A program made the translations under genes and the position numbers. The notes beneath the pieces were generated by a model, which worked only from the letters and a program-made list of their open reading frames with translations, had not been told where the DNA came from and searched no databases. A DNA stretch of 64,000 bases from Liolophura sinensis (lineage: Eukaryota > Mollusca > Polyplacophora > Chitonida > Chitonidae). Within the stretch, counting starts at the first letter, position 1. The number at the start of each line of letters is the position of its first letter. The stretch is from positions 19,145,385 to 19,209,384 of the forward strand of contig NC_088295.1 of NCBI RefSeq assembly GCF_032854445.1, written 5' to 3'. This document shows, one piece after another, positions 1 to 13,500 of this stretch.

Positions 1-3000
1 ACTGTTGAGAATAATCGAAATCCAGCATGAGATGACGTTGTTTATCGCAAGGAATTGGCACGATCACCAATATGAAAACCACACATGCTAACAGATGGCG
101 CTGTCACAGAGGTCTTCTCTTGAGCTACCCATTCATTCGTAAAATAAAGGTTTACCGAACTGCAATGAGATGTTTAAAGACAGGAATTCAATGACATGTA
201 AAAGTCCTTTACTGTCGACGAAAACAAATGGGTTTTGCCGAAACTCCATTGGGTTTGACCAATTAGGTCACAGATTCGAATCCAGCTAGCGCAGAAAGGT
301 TGGTCGGTGGCTTTGAGACAGTTAGGTTTGTCAGGAACTCAGTGATGTGCAGGTAGTTGCCCGCACTCCCTCCCATTTCCTCAACTTGGCGTCACAAGAG
401 TGAAATGCAAATCAAATAAATCAATCAAATGAAGTTCAAATGGCTAAATAATGGTTGTATTGAAGTAAAACCGACTAATATTTGTGTTATTAAAGAAAGC
501 CAAAGCATTACAGTTGCGTGTGAAACTCGGGAAATACGTTGATAACAGATGGTTGTTATTTTCAAAATACATTGTTTATGTACCAAAGAAATGTTTTGCC
601 TTAAATCAGTTGACGGAGATGACAAGGTTTATATTTAAATCATGTCATATGGTGGATAAAATCAAACCTTGTTTATACACTTCTTGTGTGTTTACACATT
701 CTTTCTGTGTCGTTTTAACAGTTTTAATTAATGTCATGTCATAAATCAAAGACGTTATTAATCATGCGACCATCAAAAATACATAAAAAGTTGATAGATC
801 TCTACCGCCATTACATATAGTCATATAGTCATGTCTTGTCATGTCTTGCCATGTCCTCTATAGTTTTAATCTCAAAATATCTTATAGGTCTTCTGAAACT
901 ATATGAAAAACATATATAGGACACAATTTTCACTTCAAACACAAGGAGAAAAATAAAAAGAAATATTTACAGGTTACATAAACACGACGGTATGGAAAGT
1001 TATATAGCCTAGTAGGTCTGACTAACAATTAGCGGAGGGCCTCCTTCTCTGCGGAACACGGCCGTCGCCAATAACAAATCTGTTTTTTCTTGGTTAATGT
1101 ATGCAGACTTCCTTCCTACCCCACATACACGGTATAATGAGTTATTTTCCTATGTCTTCCGCGTGTTTTGGTAATGAGAGGCACGTTTCATACATGCCTT
1201 GTGATTAGCGGTACATTATTAACAAGTGGTAATTAACAACAGCGGATAACGTGATTAATGGCTGTAATATCTAGCCTCTGACGTCCGGGCTCAATTAATT
1301 GTCGGCAAAATAACTTCGTTACGCGGAGCTTTGAAAATTTTGATATGAAGGCATGTATACCAATAATATATAATTAACAACAGATTTGCATACAGCACTT
1401 GAGAGCAGAGTTAGTATACGTGTAAATTCAGCCCCATACATCGTCACCGACCCATGTATAAAAAGAAACATCAAAAATAGTTGAAGGCCTGAGTAGGCAT
1501 ACAAAACAATGATCTAAAAGGATGATATGATCATTATAATCACAATTCCATAGCACTTTAATACACGTCGCACATATAAACATGGAGAAATTTTGATAAA
1601 GGAATCATGACAAACTATTCTTTCCGTGGAGGGTATGCTATAAATATCGTGTACTGTATATCGTGAAGTAGTTGGATCACAGAGACAATTCACAATAACT
1701 CTGACGTGCTTCCCATTACAATAGCATCATGCCAGCACCCATGAACTGAACCACATGTGTAGCCAGGATAGCTGACCATGCCGAAGACAGTCGCAATGAC
1801 GGTTTGCTCAGGAAATGGTGGTCTGTTTACTGATTGCGAATGGACGTGCCAAGGCCCCCTCTCCATACCGACAGAGAACCATTCTTACTGGATTTTCAGT
1901 TTCTTAAATACATATGTATATTTGGCGTTTTACATCGTACTTTAAAAATGTTCAGTCATATGAGAAACGTTTGTGAAGTGAACGAAGTAGTCATGTATAC
2001 ACGAGACCGTCTTGTGAATTAGATATACATGTAGGCACACACGACACTGAATCTTGTGAAACTTCATCAAGCGCACACTATACTGGTTGCATTGCGACGG
2101 GATAGACTCATGTCCCATAAACACGCACGTGGTCCTCTTGAAGGGAATCCGGTATGCGTATCATAGGAAACAGGAATTACGTAAACTTCAGAGACTGGTT
2201 TTCCTTCAGGAAAATCTTTAAAAATGAGTGATTTAGAAATGAGATTGACATACTGATTTCCCTTAAATGACTGAAATAATTCAGCTTGGGAGCTCCATGT
2301 ATAGCTTTCTGATAACAGGTTCTATAACATCACTAACCAAGGCTATAAATATGCTGATATATTATATTCTTTCTTGTTATATTTATAAGTCTACAGAATA
2401 GGTATATGACACTATCTTTACTCAGGGGAGGTGAATGTTTAAACGTTGCAGAGGAAATCAGGTAAAGTTCTCTCTGCCTTATCTCCCTTGCTCACAACGA
2501 TCCAAGCTGCAGATTACCATCAAATCTGAGCCACTCTGTATGGTTCATACAGTAGCAGTGTGTTTGGGATGGGGATCCGGTGGAAGATTTAGTTATGGAC
2601 TAAGTAGCAATGATACCGGAATAATAAAAGCCCCTGTCTGAAATGACTGTCAATTGTTATTCCATCTTTAAAAGACTTCAGTGTCACAGCAGATGCGGTA
2701 GGAGGAGTAAACCTTTGTATGTATGACATTGTAGAACATGAATATATCGAACAGTTGGTGCCCTGTATGCTAAAGATTGCGCAGTCAGCCAAGAATAAAT
2801 GAGAACTTCAGATTAAGGGACGAACGACCAGTCTGAGACCATTAATTAGTAACGTAATGGTAATAAGAGGGATGTTTTTTTCGTTCGCCTATTCCGGAGC
2901 CAAAGGTGGGTTTACCTGGTGCAAAACATATATGAGAGATCGTAAGAGTATACCACAGGGTACCATTTCGTGTCTGTCAATCACCTATATACACATTATT

Positions 3001-4140
3001 ACCATCACTGTCTGTGTAGACCAGACACCAGTCATAACAGCACCTCGCACTAACATAGAGGCCCACATATGTAATGCTAGAGGGAACGTACGGTCGTAGG
3101 GCATACAATACGCACTTATTAACTCGGTGATGAATATTACATGTTCACACTGATCACTAATACGTACATGTAAATACCAATATTTATTCATACACGGAAT
3201 AATAAAATTAGACTATATAAGGTCAAGTACACCATTACAAAGTACTGGTACTTCATTAAATAAACATAAGCATAATTTAATTATACGCACACAACTGAGA
3301 ATTGTAAGCAATTTGTGTGTCCTTGGTACGACAGTCATAAAGTGGGCGTGACTTTCAGGCCTGACCGCCCCTCCCCTCAAACACAAAAACTGAACTGTTC
3401 TCATGCAGGACAGTATACGGCAAAGGATATACCAATGCAAACACAAAGTATACAGCTGGGAGGCGTTGCCGTTCTCAGCCCTGTATAAGCCCATATACTG
3501 CTCTTGTATAGAGAAGTGTTCCTGATCAAGGGTTAATGCTGGTGTTTCGTTTTCACCTGTTAAGAATTTCAATTTTTAGTGAATGGGGTGTTATGTTTAG
3601 GCCTCCGACTTTTGCTGGGATTCACAAGCAGACCTGGACGCCCTTTGGTATCGTGAGACTGAGTATAGTGTGAGCGGAGATCTAGCGGGCCGTGAAGCTC
3701 GGCAAGTGATCGAGGCTGAGAAAACCCCTTGTGGTAGTTCAGAGCGTGGAGTTACAGAGGAGCTGCCATACACCAGCACCGCCTGCAGGTCTACTCACAG
3801 ACACCAGCACCGTGCCACGGAGGCTAGCAGACACTCACTGCCATTCACAGGTCGTGGTTTTTAACGCGTTATGCTGCATTCTGTTAAACCACTAAACTCT
3901 GACCTCAAACCTTATCGCTGATTAACTTAAAATATAAAATAAAAAATGCCAAGTCGATATAGACGAGATCCCGGGTGCGCTTCATGCAGACATCTCTTGC
4001 TAGTGGAGTGAGTGAGGGAAGTGAGAAGTGAAGGCCTCACAGGACTGGGTGTGTTCCACAGCCACGCAGTTGTACTCTCCGATCATTGACGAGTCGATAG
4101 GGACATTGCGCTCACTCAAGATCCTGCTCCCATTGACTCG
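1..4140. other. Upstream intergenic DNA
   Basis: No gene is supported here. The short open frames (the longest is about 119 codons, minus strand 3213-3572) have no splice context, motif or recognisable product. A divergent SINE-like relic lies near 240-430 and a homeobox-site-rich block near 1020-1310. The part from 3600 to 3870 is richer in GC than its surroundings and could hold an untranslated tolloid exon, but nothing proves it. Confidence 0.6.
240..430 (+). repeat. Divergent tRNA-type SINE relic (putative)
   Basis: It contains a B-box-like GATTCGAATCC and ends in an AAATCAAATAAATCAATCAA-type tail, resembling the 3' tail of the main SINE family in this window. The A box is not clear and the middle is diverged, so it may be another SINE family or an old copy. 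Confidence 0.35.
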
Positions 4141-4145
4141 GATCC

Positions 4146-4209
4146 TATATAAGGGTGCATGTACTGGAGAGTGTGTCAAACCTACGAGTCCGTCCGCTTG
4201 TGGTAGTCC
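4146..4209 (+). promoter_or_regulatory. Tolloid core promoter: TATA box, initiator, DPE-like site
   Basis: TATATAA occupies 4146-4152. TCAAACC at 4176-4182 fits the initiator consensus YYANWYY, putting +1 at the A of 4178, 32 bases after the first T of the TATA box. AGTCC at 4205-4209 (+28 to +32) fits the degenerate DPE consensus RGWYV. The 225-base leader to the ATG at 4403 holds one upstream ATG (4243-4305, 20 codons plus stop). The spacing is textbook; the start site itself is inferred. Confidence 0.55.
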
Positions 4210-4402
4210 GCTAAGTTCACGTCAGACCGCTACATCATACATATGTACATACTGTCAGTAAGACGACGAGCGGCTATGTTTTTACTCCATATACGTGTAT
4301 CGTGAGCGAGAAGACTGCTGTATTCGCCCGCCGACGCCTGTATCGTGCAAACTATAATTGTGCAGACCTGTTCCAGTATTTAAAGAAAACTAACTATAAC
4401 AA

Positions 4403-4598
4403 ATGTCTACAGACATGGGTAACTTATTTATTTCAGTGTACATTTTGTCATTTATTTATTTTTGTCCATTGACTGTGATCGGAGAGTCAGTTTCTGACAT
4501 TACACTGCCAGCTAGCTTGATAGAGAAAGTGAGTAGAAAAGTGCCACTGACAGTGCCTCACAGGACCTCCAATATATACCTGGACCCGTGTAAAGCTT
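4403..4598 (+). CDS. tld: Tolloid exon 1: signal peptide and start of prodomain
   Basis: Starts ATGTCTACAGAC with A at -3. A hydrophobic stretch (about residues 7-26) is followed by the prodomain, ending DPCKA before GTGAGT. The DPCKA motif, joining to AFIGDIAL in exon 2, is a tolloid prodomain hallmark. Phase 1 donor. Confidence 0.93.
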
Positions 4599-7500
4599 GT
4601 GAGTATACTTTTCAATCCATTTCTACGTTTTATATAGAATACCACTTCCTGGTGCTCTGAATTGAGCAGGGCCTTATATGCTACTTGCATGGTGTATATA
4701 CGCTTACCTTTAAATGGAAACATAGTGTCGGTAGGTCCTCACTGTTGCCATTGCTTGGAAAGTGTAGGTCTTAATTGATGTCACTACTTGGAAAGTGTAG
4801 ATCTCAATTGTTGTCATTGCTTGGAAAGTGTAGGTCTCAATTGTTGCCATTGCTTGGAAAGTGTAGGTCGTATTTGTTGCCATTGCTTGGAAAGTAACGC
4901 CGATGCGCGATAATTTAAGCTATGTATCGCCTTGCATGTATTCTCAGTTTATAGTGCGATTTTAAATGTCTGAGGTTTGTATGCTGTCTTGATAGACTGG
5001 TATAGTCGGAGATTGTGGCAGTGTATGGAACTGTTTTATTTTGCCAGTCAGTTTCAAGCCACCCGTCAGGCGGGGTCAGTAACTAAACTAAGTCCTTTAA
5101 TAGAGTATCCTTTATATGTAACAGGTTTAGCTTGATTTTACAACAACACTTTTAACTTGTGTGAGAATTTATCGCTTGCGAAAGGAGACAAAAGGGTGGA
5201 CAAACGGGTTGTGATTACCATTTGTTTGGCGTTTAGCTAACAGCTGTTAGACACGCTTTATTCTGAATTCTTGTGGGTCAAGTAATAATAGTAATAAAAA
5301 AATCCTGGGCAGTCCCAGGACACGTGTATTTTGGGTGAGTTCTAGCTGATGTGGCGACCATTTCCCCGGGCGATGCACTGCATATTGTAGATGTGGTCGG
5401 GCTTATTTACTTCTGGCCAGATAAGTAGCGGGCCAACATGTCTTTTCCTTCCATGGAATCGAAACCGGGAACTCGCTGCACGAAATCAAGGCACAACCCA
5501 ACCATCGCTCACGAATGAACTTAAATTCTCCCATGGTTTCCTTTTCTTTTGTTTTTCCTGGGAAATAATGCAGGCCCGTGTTGGCCAAAAGCCTTTAAAC
5601 CCGCTATAAATGTCATCTAAAGCGTCAGTTTCATGTAGGCAGTCTCAATTAAGTGTATTTTACCGTCTTTGTTTTCTGTCCGGGCAAAAATGTTTTGGCG
5701 GTGAGACGGCAGTAAATTGTGGACACTATCCTGCGCCGCATGTGTACGACTGGACACGCTGACACTTATGGCGTATGCAGTACCATTAATTCCCCCTTGT
5801 CTTCATCTCCCATATGGTTTCTTTCATCTGGCAAGGAAAGGTGTGCCTCGGGCTATAGACAGGACTATATAACTACCCACCAGTGTAGGTTGTAACCGCG
5901 TCATTAGCACTGCTGGATGCTGTAGCCCTCAGCTGTGCAGTTCCCCGACACCATTAACACAGCCAGGAGTACGACCTTTTCCCAGTGACGTAAACATGCC
6001 GGCTTACCAATTATATAGATCGCTGGAATTGATCTGAATAAACTTTTGGTGACACTAAATGGTCAACTACACTACAGCAATTAAATAGTACTACGTCTAT
6101 GACGTAAGTATAATCCCTGATAAAAAAAAAACAAAAAAAAACAAGAAACTGGAGAGAACAGACTACTTTTCCTACAAACGTAGCTTTATTTGAAGAGAAA
6201 GTATACCGTAGCTGTACCACGTGATCTCATTATCATAAAAGTTAGAAATACGAATTGGTGGCGCTGTCGACTGATGGAAAGCACCGGTGATACAGGGGAA
6301 CCCGAGGAAGAATTTTCATTTTTGGAAGCCATTACAGTTGTTACATGTAAATAATTATTGGAATAGATATGGGTCTGATAGACAGGTCACAAAAAAATTG
6401 AAAAAGCACTAAGGGACGGATTTTTATGATTGATTATAATAATAACTGATAAACTGTTGTTGTTGTTATGTCGATATTATAAACACAAAAACGTCCCAAA
6501 TTGATGATAGACCGCTCAACCCACACCTTGTCGCGGTAACTTCCACTGCAACAGTACGCCAGTGCTCAAGCTATGTGCCATTTTATTTTGAATTAGATAG
6601 GATTTGTTTTTCCGCTCGCAGGCAGCAGTAATACGTATATATTTTCAGCCAATGCTAAGACTAATGCTCACCAAGAACATTTCAACCCTCGCCATAGTAC
6701 TGAAAAGCTGACTGATTTGTTGTCCAGAAACCCATAAAAAGGAATCTTTTCAGATGTGGCGATCTGATGTTCATTGAATTGTCTGAGGCACAACTGTAAC
6801 TGTACTAGTTAGGCATGTTGAGCTGGAGACAAAATGTTAGCCATTGCCCATGTAGTGAGGTTGATTGCTCTTAAAAATTGGTTTCTTTCTGACATCAGGA
6901 GGGTTATCAGTATAATGCACCTTGGCTCCTCAGACCTGTTTCACAAAGCAGTGGTGTTGTTATGTGCCTATATGTTTAGCAAACATATTTTACTCATTTT
7001 CAGTTGTATGAAGTAAATGAATGTAACTACCATAGCAACTTCACTATACCATTGTTCTGGTCGTTACAGATACTTGTAACTGTGTGGTATATAATATAAC
7101 GCTGGCATTTCTACATTTCTTATTCCTTTTTCATTTATTTTCAGCTGCCTTCATCGGAGACATTGCATTAACAAAAGAAGAATTCCAGAAACAGGTGTCA
7201 AAACTTCATATAAACAATAAGACAGCCAATGACTTACTGGATGGCAAAAAAACAGTTCAAACTCAAAATGCTGCAAAGAAACTGTTGATGTCTACAGGGT
7301 CCAAAAATGAGGAAATACGACACAAAGGAAGACTAGAAAAGCTTGAAAAGTTGTGCAACAGGATAAAGAAAGGCAAACGGAAAAGGACTGGGAGAAGGTA
7401 AGCCTAGTTTGATGCTTTTATGTTTCTGTCATATGCTTGTATATTAGCACTGTTCACTGTGATTTTCAGTCCCTGAATATATAACTGATGCACAGACTAG

Positions 7501-10500
7501 AGATTTGTTATAGTGTCAGTGTTTATCTGAACAGTCAACAGGATTAAACTTCAACCAATAATATTTATTCTATGAACCTAATTTGTAAGATGTCAGCTCA
7601 GGAGCTGAGGTCTTGAAAGGCATGTCCTGCTGCCATGATGTCACTTTCACTTGATTGTCTCATCTGTCATTTACTGTGAACGAGATTTTGACTTAAACAG
7701 TGTTATGGTATGGCAACCTGTTACTGCATCAGAAATACCTCTTTGTGTTGTGTTTGTTTGTTTGGTTTTTTTTTGCTCAAATACATATATGCATTAGAGA
7801 TCCCATTTGTGTTAACATGTAAGCAAATAAGTACTGTTTATTGTTGTATGGATGTGACCTGTAAGACAATTTTCCACTTTGTTTGCACAGATTAGGTCTT
7901 TCTTATGTAGAGGGAGTTACCTTCAGTCTTGGGGTTCACCTTTTAAAAATAACTTGCAGTTTTTGAGGGGAAGGTCTTGAATGAAGATTTTTAACCAATA
8001 TTTCATTGTGCAGAGGAGTACTGCTTAATTTTCATCGCCTTACACTATCTTATTTTGCGTTATCACATTGCGCCATGGAAGGCAAGTCTACATTGCCTTC
8101 AGAGATGTAAAAATGTCCTGATTTTTGGCTCTAGTATTTGGAGCTACATTTAGTGTTGCACAATAAATTTTCACATACAGTTGAATGAAATATGACTCAA
8201 GTCTAGGTCATACAAAACTTCTGTAGACATTGCTCATTGTGAATGAGCTCTGTCAGCATAGTGCCTGTCGCAGAATGCTGGAGGGCAGCAAACTGTCTAA
8301 TTTTTTTTTTTAAATGAGATCTAAAAAGAATGATGATAATTATATTGAATTGTCTTCATGCTGTTCCTGTGAACACTATTTCACACACACCCTAATACTA
8401 GTGTGGACAGTAGTGTATTGATCATTTGTCAGCAGTTGGGGAATGATGAGAGACAACCCACACAGGAGTCGTGATCTCATCTATGCTGCACCCAGTTTTT
8501 GGTGTCTCACTGCTCTCAAACAATGCCGCACATTTTCCCACGTGTTTGATAATTATATCACATTCTGTATAAGCTGTGGTTCTCTAAAATGTAAGGATCT
8601 GTTTGGGATGCTGTGTGAGTAAGTGACAGATGTAAATAGCGGCGACCATACCAAAAAAGCTGAATGAGCAGCTGGTATTTGGCCTAAGGTGCTCTGTGAT
8701 GTTCCTCTCTTCGAACATTAATTTAAGTATCCCAATGTGAATAAGGTCATGTGCAACCTTTGTCTTATTTAATTATTTGCAATACCCTACATTGAGCACT
8801 TTTTGCTGAGTTTTTATGTCAAGCCCTATATAAGCTCTAACCAGTATTCGCACACAGCACTTGTGGGTGTTCTACATATAGATCCTGGCTGATAGAAGAT
8901 CATGTAATTAGAAATGTCAGTACTGAGCTTAGCACATCTTAGAGGCATCATGCCTGGTGTGTGTGACACTGACTTCTCTGTCCATAGTCTGCTTCTGCTC
9001 ATCTGAACAAGAGTCAGCCCCTCAACAAGTACACAAATACACATATCATATGTCGCTGTTGATACAAGAGCAGCTAGCTGCCAGCCCTCTAATCTCCACC
9101 ATTCAGATTTGTTTGAGCCAGATGTCTCCTTGGCCAGAGATGTTGATCTCTCTGGCAGATTCCACAGGCTTTTTGGAAAGATTTACATGGCTTGGAATTT
9201 CAGTCTGTTGTTGACAAAGCAGTTAAAGTAGATGGAGGTGACATGGAGGGTTAATTAAGAAGGACAGGCCTGTCAAAACAGGGGCCAACAGGCCTGGTAT
9301 AGAGATATCATAAGCCTGATCAGATTCAGGTGTAGATCATTATAACATTGCCCTGCAGAATTCACCCTATTAACACTTGTTTCCTACACACATATGATAC
9401 TCTCTGAGTATGACATTTAATGAGCCAGGCACATCAGGTTTATATTGACACACTGTTCCATATTAGCCCTCACAGTCTGTATGATGTATGTATTATTCCA
9501 TTGCCTATTTTATTCTGTAACTTGATAATTTCCATAATCATACTCACCTGATTGTATTTATATCTTCATACCCACTATTTAAAACTGTACAGGAAGGTGC
9601 TTCGGTCTGCCTTCGAAGTTGTGTTCCATCCTCTCATGAATTGGCATAATGTGTACTCCATTTCAATAGCCTTGATGTAAAAAAAAAAAAAATCTGTATT
9701 GTTTTCCCTAGTTATGACCAATGAGCATGGTGTCTATATTTCTTCTGTAGGAATTGTAGGCAAACAACTTTTTTTCTATTACCTCCCTATGATATGGGCC
9801 ATTGTGGCATTACGCAATATTCATTCATTCCACTTTGGCTTGATGTTACATGACATAAGAAAACATCATGTCATCCAGTGTGATGAATAGCCTCAAATGA
9901 TGCCATATTCTCAAAAGCAAAATTGCTGGAACATAACTGAATGTCTGTCTAAAAATGCTGCTACATGTAAGTTTCTCTCAGAGGTAGAGCAGCTCATTAT
10001 GATTGATTATTAAGCAACCCTACTTATCTTTTAACATTTCAAACTATGCATCTTCCAATACCCAGTGAGAGTTGACTAGGTTGTTAATATTCCCACCAAG
10101 CTTAGCTCATAGTATATTATTATCTCATGGAGCTGCTTTTATGTATGCTGATTGATGATATCATAAAATATATATTTGCTCTGGTATACTATTGCAGACA
10201 TATGTTGTACCTAAAAATATGTTTTTCATCTACCACTGAAATTTGTCTGTTATGTTGTCATGGTTTTAATATGAAACACAAGGGCAAGCCATGGTATTCA
10301 TCAGTGATCTTTTTTTCATTTTAGAGGAAAGAAGTGCAAGCTTTATGAAAAGCTCAAACAACAGCAGATCAGCAACGGCCACTTTGATGATAATGGAAGT
10401 AATGGACATCATAGAGGAAAGAGAGCTGCTACGGCTAGAAAGGAAAGGCTGTGGGATTATGCTGTTATACCATACGACATTGAGTCCAATTTTACAGGTA

Positions 10501-13500
10501 AAGCAGATTGACTGACACATTGGCTGTGGAGAAGGCTCTGTGATGTCTGTATGGGAAAAGATCCCAGACATGTGGTACATATAAAGAGGAAACTGGGAAA
10601 TACTTGCGGTATATTTACACCTTTGCTTCAAATGAAGGCTATTTAAACAACATGCCTTAAAGGTAATAATTTACAAGATAATTCTAAATTAAACTTTTTG
10701 CATGAGTGTTTTCTATTCATTACTCATCAGGCTAATACCATATGTTTGAGCGGAAATAACAGAGTGTAATTAGGTGTTACGTTTATAGTGTCTTATGTGT
10801 GGTTTACATTATGTATGGTTTCTCATTGACAGGAGATGACAAGACATTGTTCAAACTGGCAATGAGGCACTGGGAAAATTTTACCTGTGTCACCTTCATA
10901 GAAAAACGGCCTGAGGATCAGAATTATATTGTTTTCACCCAGAAGCCCTGTGGGTGAGTCTCATTTTGCCCCTTCTTAAATTAGAACAAAGATGACACTT
11001 CCGTTGAGGTGTGGTCAGTTGATGTTTTTAAAAGTTGATATTTCACTCACAACACAGACAGGCATTGTCAGAAGTTAAAATACATTGATTCAAGCACTCA
11101 TAACCTATAATATTGGTATTATTTATAATCCTTGATTCCAATAATAACTGTAGCTTGTGTTGCAGTTTAAGCAGTGGTGTAAATGCTAACTTTGGTTATG
11201 TAAGTGACAAGACAGCAAGAACACTTGACTGAGTATCAATAATTACACAGTGGTCTTGTAAACCATACCTAAATGCGGTAAGGAAATAGTTTACATTGTA
11301 ATGATATACTGAGTATGCACATGTAGATAAACATTAGTTTAATGTTGTTTAGTGGATATACAGATTAAGGGAAATATACAAAACCTTCCCTAAAGGTTTG
11401 AAAACCATTTTCATAACATATAATGAATGAATAACTAAAAACAAAAAATTTACATAAGTTTTGAGATGTGATATTGAAGTATTAAATATGTGTACATATA
11501 CAGGTAAAAGCATAAAACTGGGAACACAGCTATCTCATGGAGAAGCTTAATGTAGTTAAAACTTTATGACTTTGTGACTAATGAAACTATTTCTTAATCA
11601 GGTGTTGTTCCTTTGTTGGCAAGAGAGGTAATGGTGCTCAGGCTATCTCCATTGGCAAGAACTGTGATAAGTTTGGAATAGTGGTTCACGAGTTGGGTCA
11701 TGTGATAGGGTTTTGGCATGAGCACACGCGGCCAGACCGGGATGAACATGTACAGATCATATATAAAAATATCATGCCAGGTGAGTCCTCTCAGTCTATC
11801 TAGACGCCTCATGTCTTCATTAAAGAGAGTTAGTGATGATTGGGTGACAGTGGGGATAGGATATCCTGGGTTAAAGCTTACAGCCTTTAGTCTAAGTTGA
11901 ATAAATGTGCTGTACCTAAAATTTAGCTTAGCCTGAACTTGCTTTCATGTACCTCTCACACTAGCCAATTAGCAATGATTCGCTTTAAGTAGCTAATTTT
12001 ATTAAATGCAATAATGCATGTTGGCGATCTCCGACTGTGCCCAGGAGGCACTCTATTATGCTTGAACTTTTGGGATGTGATTATAAAGGATGATAATCCA
12101 AACAATATGTTGTTATTATTAAGGTGATACAATTTCAGGATTAATTTCAAATGGTAGGGATACCAACTTTCAGCTTTATACCTTGTTAACTGTTTGCTTC
12201 CTCTGTCTCTTACATTGCCTTAGACAGGGATACTTTGAGAGAACATTTGTTCTGCATTTGCAAACAGCCTAATGTAACATACATGTTATTGTGTTTGTGT
12301 TGTTGCTACCAAGCCCTTCTCCACAGGTGTGTACTAACAGGATTTAAAGGGTAAGAGACAAGGGGGAAGGCTTGGTGCCAGAATATCAGCAGTCCTTCTT
12401 ACCACCCAGGTGTGTTTGTAATGATATAGATGCCTGAGAATTAGTGGAGAGCTCAGAGTTACACACTTAAATGCTGATATCTGAGTTTTACTGGGAACAT
12501 AAATCTTGGATGGATATGTGATTAGAGTCGAGATGTGATATTGAAACAGTGATACTGTGATGTTGAAACAGTGATACTGTGATATTGAAACAGTGATAGT
12601 GATATTGAAAAAAAGTGATACTGTGATATTGAAAGCACAACAAGAAAGTAATACTCACACTCAAACACATATGAGTGTTTGTGTACTTAAGACAAATGTT
12701 GCCTTCTGGTCTTGGAGTTTGTTTGTGTTTGTTTGTGTTTGAGTTCTAGAATAAATTGTCAGTTAAATATATGAGCTGTCCGTTGGGTCATTGTCCTCAG
12801 TTTTATGTCCAAGCATCTACTCTAATGTTTTGCCATTTACTGAGAGAGTAAGTACAGAGCTAGCCTTCCACCATGGAAACCTTACGGGTTTCTGTGAAAT
12901 ATGACTCCCTCATCATATGACTTAGAGAAAACAAAAAATGTGTATTTCAGTGCTCTTAATATGATTAGTCAAGGTATTAAATTTGTAGTGCAAACATAAC
13001 TTTTTGTAGGTTAAAAAATTTCGTGTAATTAAAAGCATTTGATGATTTCCAGATGGTTTGCATGTTAGAAATGCAGTGCAGAGCCACTTTTCAGTGCGGT
13101 CACTATCAATTTTCATGGAATTATATTTCATTTACCCTATGTGTAGACATAGTTTTTCCCAAGCATCATTGAGACTGAAATCCCCAGCTTTAACTCTGCT
13201 GATGTTACATAATGATAGAGATAACATCAGACCTGAAGTAGGTCAACAGTCAGTCAAATGAAAGGGAATTCTGCAGTAGATATCAGCACACAGATTAGAC
13301 ATACAACAGACAGTTTAGGTGTGCTATATAATTGAGAGTGGATGTTTACAAAGTAACCATGACCTGTAAGAGGAGAGGTAATAATGTCCACATACAAGCC
13401 TGGGAATGGTAGTTCCTAGTAACAGACCTCAAATACCAGCTCTCTCACTAATAATGCTTGTTGCTGTGTAACCACTTTCTCACCCACCCTTACCCCTGGC

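Noticed and set aside
3213-3572. 119-codon minus-strand ORF upstream of tolloid
   Set aside because: No recognisable domain, biased cysteine/leucine composition and no splice or promoter context.
10291-10515. 74-codon plus-strand frame over tolloid exon 3
   Set aside because: Out of phase with the tolloid reading frame; the correct frame over the same bases gives the furin site and astacin N-terminus.
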